A stretch of DNA of 64,000 bases from Bradyrhizobium sp. 200 (lineage in GTDB: Bacteria; Pseudomonadota; Alphaproteobacteria; Rhizobiales; Xanthobacteraceae): positions 7,422,001 through 7,486,000 of the forward strand of contig NZ_CP064689.1 in assembly GCF_023100945.1 (NCBI RefSeq). Reading direction: 5' to 3'. Of this stretch, positions 1-9,291 are shown one piece after another. The notes beneath the pieces are model-generated. The model ran no database searches and was not told the origin of the DNA. It saw only the letters and a list, made by a program, of their open reading frames with translations. How positions within the stretch are numbered: position 1 is the first letter of the stretch; every line of letters begins with the position of its first letter. Both the position numbers and the translations under genes were made by a program.

Positions 1-161
1 GCATCTCTCCGGTCACGGTCGCGGGGGCGGCTGCTTTTCGAACCCAAACCTCTCGATTTGAGCCCTATCGCATTCCCTCTTCGCCTGTCGTAGGACAGGA
101 ACCAACGCAGGCCCACCATTTGCCCAAGCCTGCGACTTGTCAAGCCGAAGGACCACGTCAG

Positions 162-818
162 ATGATGTCTGAACAGGATGCCGCCGAGGACGAGGACGTC
201 GTCGCCTCCGAGGCGTCAGTCGACACCCGCCATGCGGTGAAAATGGCGAAGAAAAAGGTCGCGCGCGACAAGATCATGGCGACCAAGAGCGGCGAAAAGG
301 GACTGATCATCGTCCACACCGGTGCGGGAAAGGGAAAATCGTCCTCCGCCTTCGGCATGATCGTCCGCTGTGTCGCGCATGGCTTTCCCTGTGCGGTCGT
401 GCAGTTCATCAAGGGCGCCTGGGATACCGGCGAGCGACGCCTGCTCACCGGGCATTTCGGCGATCTCTGCCAGTTCCATGCGATGGGAGAAGGCTTTACC
501 TGGGAAACCCAGGACCGCGCCCGCGATATCGCCGCCGCAAAGGCAGGCTGGGACAAGGCGAAGCAACTGATCCTGGATTCCCGCTTGCGCATGGTCGTGC
601 TCGACGAGATCAACATCGCGCTTCGATATGACTACCTGGACATAGCTGAGGTCGTCGACTTCCTGAAGACCTCGAAGCCGCCGATGACGCATGTCGTTCT
701 CACCGGACGCAATGCCAAGGAGGAGTTGATCGAGATCGCCGATCTCGTCACCGAGATGACGCTGGTGAAACATCCGTTCCGTTCTGGCGTCAAGGCCCAG
801 CCGGGCGTCGAGTTCTAA
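162..818 (+). CDS. cobO: Cob(I)yrinic acid a,c-diamide adenosyltransferase
   Basis: Transfers the adenosyl group from ATP to the cobalt of corrinoids in the cytoplasm, the step before cobyric acid formation. The protein (218 aa) has the family's charged N-terminus ([10 protein letters not shown]), an ATP-binding P-loop GAGKGKSS near residues 54-61 and a [10 protein letters not shown] strand near residue 145. I chose the ATG at 162 (a second ATG follows at 165) because CobO proteins begin with a short acidic stretch before the Lys-rich helix; an in-frame TTG at 120 would add 14 atypical residues. It ends 4 nt before cobQ, so the two form an operon. No cobalamin riboswitch core is recognisable in 1-161. 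Confidence 0.93.
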   Translation: MMSEQDAAEDEDVVASEASVDTRHAVKMAKKKVARDKIMATKSGEKGLIIVHTGAGKGKSSSAFGMIVRCVAHGFPCAVVQFIKGAWDTGERRLLTGHFGDLCQFHAMGEGFTWETQDRARDIAAAKAGWDKAKQLILDSRLRMVVLDEINIALRYDYLDIAEVVDFLKTSKPPMTHVVLTGRNAKEELIEIADLVTEMTLVKHPFRSGVKAQPGVEF

Positions 819-822
819 TTCG

Positions 823-2271
823 ATGGCGCGCGCATTGATGATCCAGGGAGCCGGCTCGGACGTGGGCAAATCGCTCATCGTCGCGGGTCTCGCGCGTGCC
901 GCCAAGCGACGCGGCTATCGCGTGCTCCCATTCAAGCCGCAGAACATGTCGAACAATGCAGCCGTGACTGTCGATGGCGGCGAGATCGGCCGCGCGCAGG
1001 CGTTGCAGGCGTTGGCTGCCGGCGTCGAGCCGCATACAGATATGAACCCGGTTCTCTTGAAGCCGGAAACTGATGTCGGCGCCCAGATCATCGTGCATGG
1101 CAAGCGCATCGCCACGGCCCGCGCGCGCGAATACGCATCCCTGAAACCTTCGCTGATGGGCGCGGTGCTCGAGAGCTTTGCGCGGCTGAAAGATCGCGCC
1201 GATTTCGTGCTCGTCGAAGGCGCCGGCAGCCCGGCCGAAGTGAACTTGCGCAAATCAGACATCGCCAATATGGGCTTTGCCCGGAGAGCCGACGTTCCCG
1301 TGATGCTGATTGGCGATATCGACCGTGGCGGCGTCATCGCGCAGCTCGTCGGCATCAAGACCGTGATCAATGCGGACGATGCCGCGATGGTCCAGGGTTT
1401 TCTGATCAACAAATTCCGCGGCGATCCCACACTGTTTGACGACGGCTATCGGCTGATCGAAGCCCGGACATCCTGGCGCGGCTTTGGGGTGCTGCCCTAC
1501 TTCACCCGGGCCGGCGAACTGCCGGCTGAAGATGCGCTGGGGCTCGGTGAGGCGCGAAAACCTGGTCAATGCAAGATCGCGTTTCTCGCGCTGTCGCGGA
1601 TCGCCAATTTCGATGATCTCGATCCGCTCAAGCTCGAGCCCGGCGTCGACCTCGTGATGGTCCGCCCGGGAGAGGCCATTCCCGGCGACGTCAGGCTCGT
1701 GATCATTCCCGGCTCGAAATCGACGCGCGGCGATCTCGCCTTCCTGCGCGCGCAGGGCTGGGACATCGATCTGCTCGCGCATCACCGCCGTGGCGGTCAT
1801 GTGCTCGGCGTCTGCGGCGGCTACCAGATGCTCGGGCGGAGCGTGGCCGATCCCGAAGGGATCGAGGGCCCGGCTGGCGAAACGCCAGGTCTCGGCCTTC
1901 TGAACGTGACGACGGTGATGACGGAGCAGAAGACGCTCACCCGCGTGACCGCGCAGCACGCGGAAACGAGGCACCCGATCGACGCCTACGAGATTCATAT
2001 CGGTCAGACGGACGGGCCGGACCGTGCGCGTCCATTCGCTCTGCTTCATGGCGCGCCGGAAGGCGCGGTCTCAAGCGACGGACGTGTCTGCGGCAGCTAT
2101 CTGCACGGCCTATTTACGTCCGACAGTTTCCGCAGCTCGTTTCTCAGGCAATTGGACATTCCGGTTGCCAACCAGCGGTATCATGGGCGGGTGGAGAGCG
2201 CGCTCGATGCGCTGGCCGATCACATCGAGGCCCATCTCGATGTCGAAGGGCTGCTCGCGCTCGCACGTTGA
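823..2271 (+). CDS. cobQ: Cobyric acid synthase (glutamine-hydrolysing)
   Basis: Amidates four side chains of adenosyl-cobyrinic a,c-diamide using glutamine and ATP. The 482 aa length is normal for the family. The N-terminal dethiobiotin-synthetase-like domain has GAGSDVGKS at residues 9-17 and the KPQNMSNNA motif near 39. The C-terminal class I amidotransferase domain has the nucleophile Cys331 in GVCGGYQML and a His in SYLHGLF near 428. The gene directly follows cobO and converges with cobC, leaving only 10 nt between the stop codons. Confidence 0.96.
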   Translation: MARALMIQGAGSDVGKSLIVAGLARAAKRRGYRVLPFKPQNMSNNAAVTVDGGEIGRAQALQALAAGVEPHTDMNPVLLKPETDVGAQIIVHGKRIATARAREYASLKPSLMGAVLESFARLKDRADFVLVEGAGSPAEVNLRKSDIANMGFARRADVPVMLIGDIDRGGVIAQLVGIKTVINADDAAMVQGFLINKFRGDPTLFDDGYRLIEARTSWRGFGVLPYFTRAGELPAEDALGLGEARKPGQCKIAFLALSRIANFDDLDPLKLEPGVDLVMVRPGEAIPGDVRLVIIPGSKSTRGDLAFLRAQGWDIDLLAHHRRGGHVLGVCGGYQMLGRSVADPEGIEGPAGETPGLGLLNVTTVMTEQKTLTRVTAQHAETRHPIDAYEIHIGQTDGPDRARPFALLHGAPEGAVSSDGRVCGSYLHGLFTSDSFRSSFLRQLDIPVANQRYHGRVESALDALADHIEAHLDVEGLLALAR

Positions 2272-2281
2272 GCGCCAAACG

Positions 2282-3253
2282 TCAGCTCGAGAGAACCTCG
2301 GCCAGCCGCGTCCATTCCGATTCATCGCCTGGCAACCCCAGCCGCAACCAGCCCGGCCTTTGCTCGAAGATCCGTGACCAGATGCGCGCACCGGCCAGCC
2401 GCGCCTGCGCGGCACGCCCGTCGCCGGTCTCGTAGAGACGGAACAGCGGCGTGCCGCCGATAAGGCGCCACGCCTGCGATTTCACGGCGGCATCGAGCCG
2501 CAGGCAATCGGCTTCCAGACGGGCCGCGGTCGCCCTGGCCCAAGCGCGATCGCGCAAGGCGCGCCATCCGACCGCAATCGCGGCACCGGATACCGGCCAC
2601 GGGCCCGCCATCGCCGATAGCGCGGCGATGTCTTCTTCCGCGCCGAGCACAAAGCCAAGGCGCAACCCCGCGAGGCCATAGAACTTTCCGAACGAGCGCA
2701 GAATCAGGAGACCGGGTCGTCCCGCCTCCGCTGCCAGCGACAACTCGGGCGTGGCGTCGGCGAAACTTTCGTCGATGACAAGACGACCGACGCACGGCAA
2801 CAGCGCGAGCAACTCAGCCTTGTCATAGCGTCGCCCGTCGGGATTGACGGCCACAGCAAGATCGGCGCGCGCCAACGCGTCAAGACTGGCGACTTCTGCA
2901 ACATGCCAGCCGGCGGCCGACAAGACAGCGGCGTATTCATTGTACGTCGGCGCGAGTACGCGCGCCCGGCCGCACGGCGCAAGTCGCGGCAGGAGCTGGA
3001 TCGCGGCCTGCGCGCCGCCCATCGCCAGAATCGGCGCCTTGGTCGCATAGGCCTGCCGTGCGGCTTCATGTAGCGATTCAAGATCTGATCGCGATGGCAG
3101 GGCGTTCCAGAAATGCGGCTCGATCTCGCCGATCGGATAGGGCTGACGATTGATGCCGGTCGACAGATCAATCCAGTCCTGCATGCGTCCACCGAAGCGC
3201 TGGACGGCCTGATCGAGATTGCCACCATGCTCGCGCATCGCCGCCCTCGTCAT
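2282..3253 (-). CDS. cobC: L-threonine-O-3-phosphate decarboxylase (PLP-dependent)
   Basis: A class I/II aminotransferase-fold enzyme that makes (R)-1-aminopropan-2-ol phosphate, the linker of the B12 nucleotide loop. The 323 aa protein shows the substrate-loop sequence DLSTGINRQPYP near residues 29-40 and the PLP lysine in SFGKFYGLAGLRLGF (Lys190). Its start overlaps the stop of the upstream cobD by 4 nt (ATGA), so the two are translationally coupled and act in consecutive steps. Naming follows the Pseudomonas denitrificans scheme; the enterobacterial name is CobD. Confidence 0.92.
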   Translation of the reverse strand: MTRAAMREHGGNLDQAVQRFGGRMQDWIDLSTGINRQPYPIGEIEPHFWNALPSRSDLESLHEAARQAYATKAPILAMGGAQAAIQLLPRLAPCGRARVLAPTYNEYAAVLSAAGWHVAEVASLDALARADLAVAVNPDGRRYDKAELLALLPCVGRLVIDESFADATPELSLAAEAGRPGLLILRSFGKFYGLAGLRLGFVLGAEEDIAALSAMAGPWPVSGAAIAVGWRALRDRAWARATAARLEADCLRLDAAVKSQAWRLIGGTPLFRLYETGDGRAAQARLAGARIWSRIFEQRPGWLRLGLPGDESEWTRLAEVLSS

Positions 3254-4191
3254 GCCAACGCCAGTGCGACGAGCAACCCGCCGAGGAGCAGCATCGCGCG
3301 GATGTAGAGCATCAAGCCTTGCCGGACGTCGGCCGCGAGCGGATCGCGCGCGCCGTCGTTCAGCCAGGGCTCATTGGTCGCGCCGCCATGATAGCTGCGC
3401 GGCCCGCTCAGACGGACGCCGAGCGCGCCCGCCATCGCGGCTTCCGGCCAGCCGGCATTGACCGAACGATGGCGGTTCGCGTCCCGTACCATGCATGACA
3501 GCGCATCCGTGACGCGGAAGGAGACCAGCGCGAATAGGAAGCCGGTGAGACGCGCCGGAATGAAGTTGGCGATATCGTCGATTCGCGCGGCCGCCCAGCC
3601 AAAATACAGATGACGCTCGGAACGATGGCCGATCATGGAGTCGAGCGTGTTGACGGCCTTGTAGCCGACGATGCCGGGCAGGCCGAACAGTGCGCCCCAG
3701 AACACCGGCGCCACGATGCCGTCAGATGTATTTTCGGCAAGACTCTCGATGGCTGCCCGCGCGATCCCCGCGTCATCAAGCGTTGCGGGATCGCGCCCCA
3801 CGATCTGCGCGACCGCCAGTCGTGCAGCATCGATGTCGCCCGATTGCAGCGGCCGCGCCACCGCGGTGACATGGTCATAAAGCGAGCGCAGCGCGACCAT
3901 CGGCCATGCGAGAATGCCGATGAGTACAACGCCGCTCCAGCCCGGCCCCAACATAACCTGCACGATCCAGGCACCTCCGGCGCAAAGCCCGATCACCAAC
4001 AGTGCAGCGGCGACGCCTGCAATGCGGCGGATCGACGGGGCGTCGACGGACCGGTTCCAGCTGCGATCAAGCAGGCTGATCAATTTACCGATCCAGGTCA
4101 CGGGATGGCCGATGCGCGCGAACAGTGCGCCGGGCCACCCCAACACGGCGTCCACCGTCATCGCTACCGCTATTGCCCCGGCAAAGTCCAC
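3250..4191 (-). CDS. cobD: Adenosylcobinamide-phosphate synthase (CbiB family)
   Basis: Integral membrane enzyme attaching aminopropanol phosphate to cobyric acid. The chosen GTG start at 4191 has an AGGAGA Shine-Dalgarno 6 nt upstream and gives 313 aa, the usual CbiB length. The longer frame reaching 4317 would add 42 residues that look non-coding. Conserved family segments include GHPVTWIGKLI near the N-terminus, ESLAENTSDGIVAPVFW and YKAVNTLDSMIGHR in the middle. Several hydrophobic segments are visible, including one at the extreme C-terminus. The gene is divergent from cobP and coupled to cobC. Confidence 0.93.
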   Translation of the reverse strand: MDFAGAIAVAMTVDAVLGWPGALFARIGHPVTWIGKLISLLDRSWNRSVDAPSIRRIAGVAAALLVIGLCAGGAWIVQVMLGPGWSGVVLIGILAWPMVALRSLYDHVTAVARPLQSGDIDAARLAVAQIVGRDPATLDDAGIARAAIESLAENTSDGIVAPVFWGALFGLPGIVGYKAVNTLDSMIGHRSERHLYFGWAAARIDDIANFIPARLTGFLFALVSFRVTDALSCMVRDANRHRSVNAGWPEAAMAGALGVRLSGPRSYHGGATNEPWLNDGARDPLAADVRQGLMLYIRAMLLLGGLLVALALA

Positions 4192-4316
4192 GCATTGTCT
4201 CCTGTTACCCGCCTGATGCGCAAGAATTCCAGCGAAGCGCAAGCCCCCCGAGAGGAGAATTCGGCTTTGTCTTTGCCGGCGATTGATGGTTAGTGCGGGT
4301 CTGAACGGAGAATTCA

Positions 4317-4820
4317 ATGGCGATCGTGTTGATCACGGGAGGCGCCCGTTCCGGCAAAAGCCGGCGCGCCGAGGCGCGTGCGCAAGCCTATCCTGGCCGC
4401 CCCATCTACATTGCGACCGCCGAAGCGCTCGATACGGAGATGGAAGAGCGGATCGCCCGCCACCGCGCGCGCCGAGGCAATGACTGGATCGAGCGAGAGG
4501 CCCCGCTCGATCTGGTGCAGGCACTGACTGAAACGGACCATAGCGGTGCCCGGCTCGTCGATTGCCTGACGCTGTGGCTGTCCAACCTCCTCCATGCCGA
4601 GCGCAACTGGTCGGACGAAGCCGCCCTGCTCACCGCTGCGCTCGGCCGACAACGCAGCCCCGTGATCCTTGTGACCAACGAGGTCGGCCTCGGGATTGTG
4701 CCGGATAACGCGCTTGCGCGTGCCTTTCGCGATGCCGCTGGCCTGTTGAACCAAAATGTGGCCGCGGTAGCCGACGAGGTCGAGTTCGTGGTGGCGGGAT
4801 TGCCGATGAAGGTCAAGTGA
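4317..4820 (+). CDS. cobP: Bifunctional adenosylcobinamide kinase / adenosylcobinamide-phosphate guanylyltransferase
   Basis: Phosphorylates adenosylcobinamide and activates it with GTP to give the GDP-linked precursor. At 167 aa it is a typical CobU/CobP. The P-loop GGARSGKS is at residues 8-15, followed by the family signature YIATAEALDTEMEERIARHRARR and the strand RLVDCLTLWLSNLL. The end of the gene overlaps the cobS start in TGATG, indicating coupling. Upstream of the ATG there is a GGAG Shine-Dalgarno (ACGGAGAATTCA). Confidence 0.95.
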   Translation: MAIVLITGGARSGKSRRAEARAQAYPGRPIYIATAEALDTEMEERIARHRARRGNDWIEREAPLDLVQALTETDHSGARLVDCLTLWLSNLLHAERNWSDEAALLTAALGRQRSPVILVTNEVGLGIVPDNALARAFRDAAGLLNQNVAAVADEVEFVVAGLPMKVK

Positions 4821-5608
4821 TGCCTGGGGTCGAGCAGCTCCGAACCATCATCACCGACTTGAGGATCGGTGTTTCGTTCGCCACGATTCTTCCTTTCGGC
4901 CCGTCCACGGCCGTGGACGATGGCGAAGTCACGCGCGCAACCTGGTCGCTTCCGGTCACGGGCTTGCTGGTGGGGCTCGTTGGATCTGCTGTCTACGGCG
5001 TCGCCTACGCGGTTGGCCTGACATCGGGGCCGGCCGCGATGCTGGCGCTTGCAAGTACGGTCATCGTAACCGGCGCGCTGCACGAGGACGGACTTGCCGA
5101 CGCTGTGGACGGATTGGGCGGCGGCCGGACGCGCGAGCGCAAGCTCGAGATCATGCGCGACAGCCGGATCGGCACGTATGGGGCCTGCGCGCTCTTCATC
5201 TCGCTGATCCTGCGCTGGAGCGCGCTGGCAGCGATCGCCGCGCCGCGATCGGTCATGATCGCACTCCTGCTTGCACATGCCGCTGCGCGCGCGGGCGTGC
5301 CTACCTTCATGGCGTTTGTGCCGCCGGCACGGCCGGACGGACTTTCGGCTCGCGCCGGACAGCCGACGCCTCAAGGCGCCGCCATTGCGCTTGGCTTGGG
5401 CGCCCTGATCCTCGCCCTCGGCTTCGGGACGGGCAAGGCGATCCTGGCCGTGGCCCTGCTCGCCTTGATCGGGCTGATGACGGCTCGCCTGGCGATCAAG
5501 CAGATCGGCGGGCAGACCGGCGATATATTGGGCGCATTCGAACAGCTTGGCGAAACCGCCATCCTGCTGATAGCGGCCTCCCTCTTTCACTCCAGCCTGC
5601 CACTCTGA
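4820..5608 (+). CDS. cobS: Adenosylcobinamide-GDP ribazoletransferase (cobalamin synthase)
   Basis: Membrane enzyme joining adenosylcobinamide-GDP to alpha-ribazole (phosphate) to complete the cobamide. The ATG at 4820 shares its A with the cobP stop codon; a GTG one codon earlier is also possible. The 262 aa protein has the expected hydrophobic segments and the conserved HEDGLADAVDGLGGG motif (metal-binding acidic residues) followed by RKLEIMRDSRIGTYG. The stop overlaps the bluB start by 1 nt (TGATG), so cobP-cobS-bluB form a tightly coupled run. Confidence 0.95.
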   Translation: MPGVEQLRTIITDLRIGVSFATILPFGPSTAVDDGEVTRATWSLPVTGLLVGLVGSAVYGVAYAVGLTSGPAAMLALASTVIVTGALHEDGLADAVDGLGGGRTRERKLEIMRDSRIGTYGACALFISLILRWSALAAIAAPRSVMIALLLAHAAARAGVPTFMAFVPPARPDGLSARAGQPTPQGAAIALGLGALILALGFGTGKAILAVALLALIGLMTARLAIKQIGGQTGDILGAFEQLGETAILLIAASLFHSSLPL

Positions 5609-6240
5609 TGGTCGCTTTCGACGATCAATTCCGCCGCCAGTTGCGCGAGCTCTTCATCTGGCGGCGCGACGTGCGGCGCTTCAGGACCGATCCGCTGCCC
5701 GAAGGCGCGCTGGAGCGGTTGATAGACATCGCTTGCCTGTCCCCGTCGGTCGGGCTGAGCCAGCCCTGGCGGTTCGTCATCGTCGAAGACGGGGCAAGAC
5801 GCCGAGCCGTGATCGACGACTTCAAGACCTGCAATGCCGATGCCCTGGCGTCCTATTTCGGGCGAACGCGCAGCGCGATATGCAGCGCTCAAGCTCTCGG
5901 GTCTCGAGGAGGCACCGGGTCACCTGGCCGTCTTCGCGGACAAGGCCAGCATATCGGCCACGGCCTTGGACGCGCCACGATGCCGGAAACGATCGAATAT
6001 TCCGTCGTTGCGGCGATCTGCGCGATGTGGCTTGCCGCGCGCGCGGAAGGCATTGGGCTCGGCTGGGTGTCGATACTGACGCCAGCCCGCATCTACGAGA
6101 GCCTCGACGTTCCCCAATCCTGGAAATTCATCGGTTACTTCTGCGTTGGGTATCCCCAGGCAGAGTTCGATCGCCCCGCACTTGAGAGAGCTAACTGGGA
6201 ATATCGGCGGGCGTCGAAGAAATTTACGATTCGACGCTAG
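5608..6240 (+). CDS. bluB: 5,6-Dimethylbenzimidazole synthase BluB, with about 29 residues out of frame
   Basis: BluB fragments FMNH2 with oxygen to make the lower ligand of B12. The N-terminal part (WRRDVRRFRTDPLP, SPSVGLSQPWRFV) and the C-terminal part (GRATMPETIEYSVVAAICAMWLAARAEGIGLGWVSIL) match the family. Residues 84-112 do not. The expected sequence (GERAARYAALKLSGLEEAP, then HLAVFADK) is present in the +2 frame. One extra T in the TTT at 5856-5858 throws the frame, and one missing G at 5944-5945 restores it. The gene therefore stays open, but the segment near the FMN/lid region is scrambled. It could be two sequencing errors or a real damaged enzyme. It is coupled to cobS. Confidence 0.85.
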   Translation: MVAFDDQFRRQLRELFIWRRDVRRFRTDPLPEGALERLIDIACLSPSVGLSQPWRFVIVEDGARRRAVIDDFKTCNADALASYFGRTRSAICSAQALGSRGGTGSPGRLRGQGQHIGHGLGRATMPETIEYSVVAAICAMWLAARAEGIGLGWVSILTPARIYESLDVPQSWKFIGYFCVGYPQAEFDRPALERANWEYRRASKKFTIRR

Positions 6241-6428
6241 CCGTTGCGCCGAAGCGATCGGTCAAGACGAGAGCTTTCAGGGATTGATGGAGGGACGTAG
6301 TACCCGGGAAGCGACTCGGACCATCATTCGGATTCTTTGCGTACGCTCAACCAGCAGATCACTCCCCTAAAGGCGTTTTCCATTCCGAAGAGCGGATTCA
6401 GCTTTTTGGATCGCGCCAGTGCTCCGCT

Positions 6429-7267
6429 CTAGGGTCTGTTGAGATTCAGGATTCACAGATTGAAATGCCCGTGATTCAAGCTCCGAAAGGAGCTTGGAAT
6501 GCACCGATTCGTTTTGACGGACGCTCAATGGGCGAAGATGGAGCCGCTTTGTTTGGGCAAGGCCACGGACCCCGGCCGCACAGGGGGTGACAACCGTTTG
6601 TTTCTCGAAGCAGTGCTGTGGATCGCGCGCACGGGCAGCCCATGGAGAGACCTTCCGCCGACGTTCGGCAACTGGAATACGGTGTTCAAGCGCTATCGCG
6701 ATTGGGTGAAGGCCGGCGTTTTCAAGCGGATTTTCGATGCCGTATCGGATGATCCGGATATGGAGTTCGCCATGGTCGACGCGACAATCGTCAAAGTTCA
6801 CCGCCACGCGCAGGGAGCAAAAGGGGGACAAAAAATCAGGCCATCGGCAAGTCGAAGGGCGGCTGGACCACGAAAATCCTTGCGCTGACCGACGCACTTG
6901 GGAACCTGGTGCGGTTCATCCTGCTCCCCGGCCATCGCTTTGACACCGTCGGCGTCGCGCCCCTGATCAAGGACCTCGAATTCGGCGGCCTGATCGCTGA
7001 TAAGGCTTTTGATTCCAACTGGATCATCGAAGACATGAACGAGCGCAAGGCGAAGGTCGTAATCTCGCAGCATCAAAGGCGCGCCAAGCCTCTCGACATC
7101 GACAAGGACATCTACAAATGGCGCCACCTGATCGAGAACTTCTTCGGCAAGCTGAAGGAATTCAAGCGCGTGGCAATGCGATGCGACAAGACAGACAGCA
7201 GTTTCGAGGCGATGATCTACCTCGCCACCGCCGTCATCCATTCCAGGTGAATCTCAACAGACCCTAG
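6429..7267 (+). mobile_element. IS5-family insertion sequence (IS427-like), complete
   Basis: Perfect 20-bp terminal inverted repeats reading CTAGGGTCTGTTGAGATTCA lie at 6429-6448 and inverted at 7248-7267. They enclose a transposase gene split by a -1 frameshift. Because the outermost CTAG is itself palindromic, the exact ends and target duplication (TA or CTAG) cannot be separated from the inverted repeat. The element is about 835 bp and sits between bluB and the integrase block. Confidence 0.93.
6499..7250 (+). CDS. IS5-family DDE transposase, produced by -1 frameshift (orfA 6499-6888, orfB frame to 7250)
   Basis: Catalyses cut-and-paste transposition of the surrounding element. OrfA starts with MHRFVLTDAQWAKMEPL and carries the DUF4096-like N-terminal domain and the first catalytic Asp (MVDATIVKVHRH). 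A run of six A at 6830-6835 lies where the reading frame must slip by -1. The second frame then continues NQAIGKSKGGWTTKILALTDALG, giving the second Asp (LIADKAFDS) and the catalytic Glu (HLIENFFGKLKEFKRVAMRCDK). All three DDE residues are present, so the element may be active. OrfA alone continues out of frame to 6888. Confidence 0.9.
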
Positions 7268-7797
7268 TCAAGCCTATCCGCCCGCGTGGCCAAAAGTTAC
7301 GCCGACGTCCTCGTCACACCTTCGAACAACTGCTCAGATTTGCCATCAATCGATTTTTCTTGATCTCCCGGTGCACACGTCGTGCACACTCCGTCTTCTA
7401 ACCAATTGAAAAACTTGAACTCTCGCTCCAATCCATCAGTGCGCCGCAACGCGCGGATAATCCGAGAATTCCTCGGGAGCGACGATGGAAATGGCATTGA
7501 TTACAAAAATATGATCGCATCGCTCTAACTGCGCCAAGCCATACGAAATGAATCCCACTTTGCTGACCTGGGGTTATGAGGTCGCAACTTTCTCCTGCTT
7601 GCAATTGATCGACGAGCAAAAAGGCGTTTGAGTTGATTCATAAAAATCGACAATCGCAAAGCCGCACCGATTTTCAGCCGGGAATCGCTGGGCAATGCGA
7701 TAGGGGCCCCTGAGCAAACACGGCGCCTCGCGCAAACGCATTCGCGGAACGTTACGCACAAGCCGCTTGCTCGCTTGAATCATTTGTGAGATGACCC
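7268..7797. other. Gene-poor stretch between the insertion sequence and the excisionase-like gene
   Basis: About 530 nt, less GC-rich than the flanks. Short open frames occur on both strands, but none shows a recognisable domain, a good ribosome binding site or sustained alphaproteobacterial codon bias. I see no RNA gene or strong hairpin. It probably represents the junction DNA of the integrative element. Confidence 0.4.
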
Positions 7798-8214
7798 TTG
7801 CGCAAACCAGCGCTAACATCATCCGAGAATGTAGGACCCGATACACCGCTGAGGCTGTCCGTGGCAGCTGCAATCGCATTTCCGGATCAGAGCATTTCGG
7901 AAAGCAGCCTGAGACGAGAAGCCAAGCGGGGGCGGCTTACAGTCGAGATTATTGCAGGCAAAGCATTTACGACTCTCAATGAAATTGAAAGGATGCGTGG
8001 CCGATGCCGCGTAGAAGTAAGGGTGCCCGACTCCACCTCAGACCAGCCCGCTACAGGGCCGGAAAGCTCACCCATCAAGCCACTTGGGTCATCCGGGACG
8101 GCACGGGATATTTCGCCACTGGATGCGCTGAACGCGAAGTTGCAGGAGCTGAGCAAGTCCTCAAGGACTATATTGCAAAAAAATACGCGCCGACGCGCAA
8201 GGAAAAAGACCTAG
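7798..8214 (+). CDS. Excisionase / AlpA-like DNA-binding protein associated with the integrase
   Basis: A 138 aa protein with the pattern seen in small directionality factors that precede integrases in rhizobial islands: TPLRLSVAAAIAFPD, then SLRREAKRGRLTVEIIAGKAFTTLNEIERM, which resembles a winged-helix excisionase fold at residues 17-65. The tail is polar and Arg/Lys-rich (NTRRRARKK). The start is uncertain: TTG at 7798 is the first in-frame option. The last 211 nt overlap the integrase gene in another frame. It probably controls excision versus integration of the element. Identification is by pattern only. Confidence 0.6.
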   Translation: MRKPALTSSENVGPDTPLRLSVAAAIAFPDQSISESSLRREAKRGRLTVEIIAGKAFTTLNEIERMRGRCRVEVRVPDSTSDQPATGPESSPIKPLGSSGTARDISPLDALNAKLQELSKSSRTILQKNTRRRARKKT

Positions 8215-9206
8215 AGAAAATTCCCGTCGCCGATGTGCTTTCGATTTTCATTGACGACCGCCCCGACCTTTACGTCGAGAACTCCGACGCTCAGAAGTAT
8301 CTCAATCGGATCGGGCGCCTCAAAGAGTTTTGGGGAAAGCTCATGTTGTCGGAGGTGACCCGGACCAAGTGCCGTGAGTACCAACAACACCGCGGCAATA
8401 AGGGCGGTGCACGCCGAGATCTTGAGGATCTCAGGGCTGCCATCGCCAACCATGCGGCGGAAGGGCTGCACCGTGGCATCGTGAAGGTCACGCTTCCCAA
8501 GAAGGGCCCTGCCCGCGATCGATGGCTGACTCGCGATGAAGCCGCCCACCTAATCTGGACGTGTTGGCGCGCCCGCGAGATACAGACTATGCATCGCGGC
8601 CCCAATAAAGGGCAGCAGATCGAAACGAGCAAGCGGCCCCTCCGCCATCTCGCCCGGTTCATCCTTATCGGGGTCTATAGCGGGACGCGCGCGGGCGCCA
8701 TTGCGTCAGCATCGCCGACCGCGGCTATCGGGCGGTCCTTTGTTGACCTTGAACGTGGCGTCTACTACCGACGCGCCCAGGGAAAGCGGGAGACTAACAA
8801 ACGGCAGCCGCCGATGCCGATCCCACCGCGCCTCCTGGCACACCTGCGACGTTGGAAGGAGCGCAAGATTATTGCGCGGCACTTTGTCGAGTTCAACGGC
8901 GAAGGTGTATCTTCCGTGAAGACCGCGTTCAAACATGCGGTGGCGCTGGCCAAGCTCGGGCCTGGCGTTTCGCCGCATACACTACGGCACACCGCCGCAA
9001 CGTGGCTGATGCAGAACGGTACCGACCCATGGCAAGCCGCCGGCTACCTCGGCATGAGCGTCGAAACGTTGTTGCGTGTGTACGGGCATCACCACCCAGA
9101 CCACCTGAAGGATGCCGTTGCCAAGATGACGGCCAAGCCTACCGCCTCAGCTTCGCCTCAGAAACGAACTGAAAAGAAGAAAACGAACGTCGTCAAAATT
9201 CAATGA
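8004..9206 (+). CDS. Tyrosine site-specific recombinase (integrase)
   Basis: A 400 aa phage-type integrase. The N-terminal half is the arm/core-binding part. The catalytic part shows Arg229 in YSGTRAGAI, H-x-x-R in PHTLRHTAATW (His325, Arg328), a His in the YGHHHPDH stretch and the nucleophile Tyr360, so the active site is complete. The C-terminus is Lys-rich. It points at a tRNA 3' fragment that begins only 37 nt after the stop codon. That is the usual geometry of integrative islands using a tRNA gene, which implies that this enzyme uses the tRNA sequence as its attachment site. Confidence 0.92.
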   Translation: MPRRSKGARLHLRPARYRAGKLTHQATWVIRDGTGYFATGCAEREVAGAEQVLKDYIAKKYAPTRKEKDLEKIPVADVLSIFIDDRPDLYVENSDAQKYLNRIGRLKEFWGKLMLSEVTRTKCREYQQHRGNKGGARRDLEDLRAAIANHAAEGLHRGIVKVTLPKKGPARDRWLTRDEAAHLIWTCWRAREIQTMHRGPNKGQQIETSKRPLRHLARFILIGVYSGTRAGAIASASPTAAIGRSFVDLERGVYYRRAQGKRETNKRQPPMPIPPRLLAHLRRWKERKIIARHFVEFNGEGVSSVKTAFKHAVALAKLGPGVSPHTLRHTAATWLMQNGTDPWQAAGYLGMSVETLLRVYGHHHPDHLKDAVAKMTAKPTASASPQKRTEKKKTNVVKIQ

Positions 9207-9243
9207 AAATGGGCACTTCTAGTGGCAATGCAGCGAGTTTCCA

Positions 9244-9291
9244 CCGCTCATAACGGTCTGGTTGCAGGTTCGAGTCCTGCCGGGCCCACCA
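9244..9291 (+). repeat. tRNA(CAT) 3' fragment, candidate attachment site 1
   Basis: 48 nt running from the anticodon stem (CCG CTCATAA CGG) through the T-arm (GCAGG TTCGAGT CCTGC) to the acceptor strand CGGGCCC and ACCA. No matching 5' half (expected to start GGGCCCG) precedes it, so it is not a functional tRNA gene. An identical copy is at 42408-42455 and a decayed one at 22639-22683. Confidence 0.88.

Noticed and set aside
1..161. Cobalamin riboswitch upstream of cobO
   Set aside because: The conserved B12-box and core sequence of the riboswitch are not recognisable; the region may simply be the end of an upstream transcript.
9244..9291. Complete tRNA gene
   Set aside because: Only the anticodon arm, T-arm and acceptor 3' strand are present; no D-arm or 5' acceptor strand precedes it. 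The same holds for the other three fragments.
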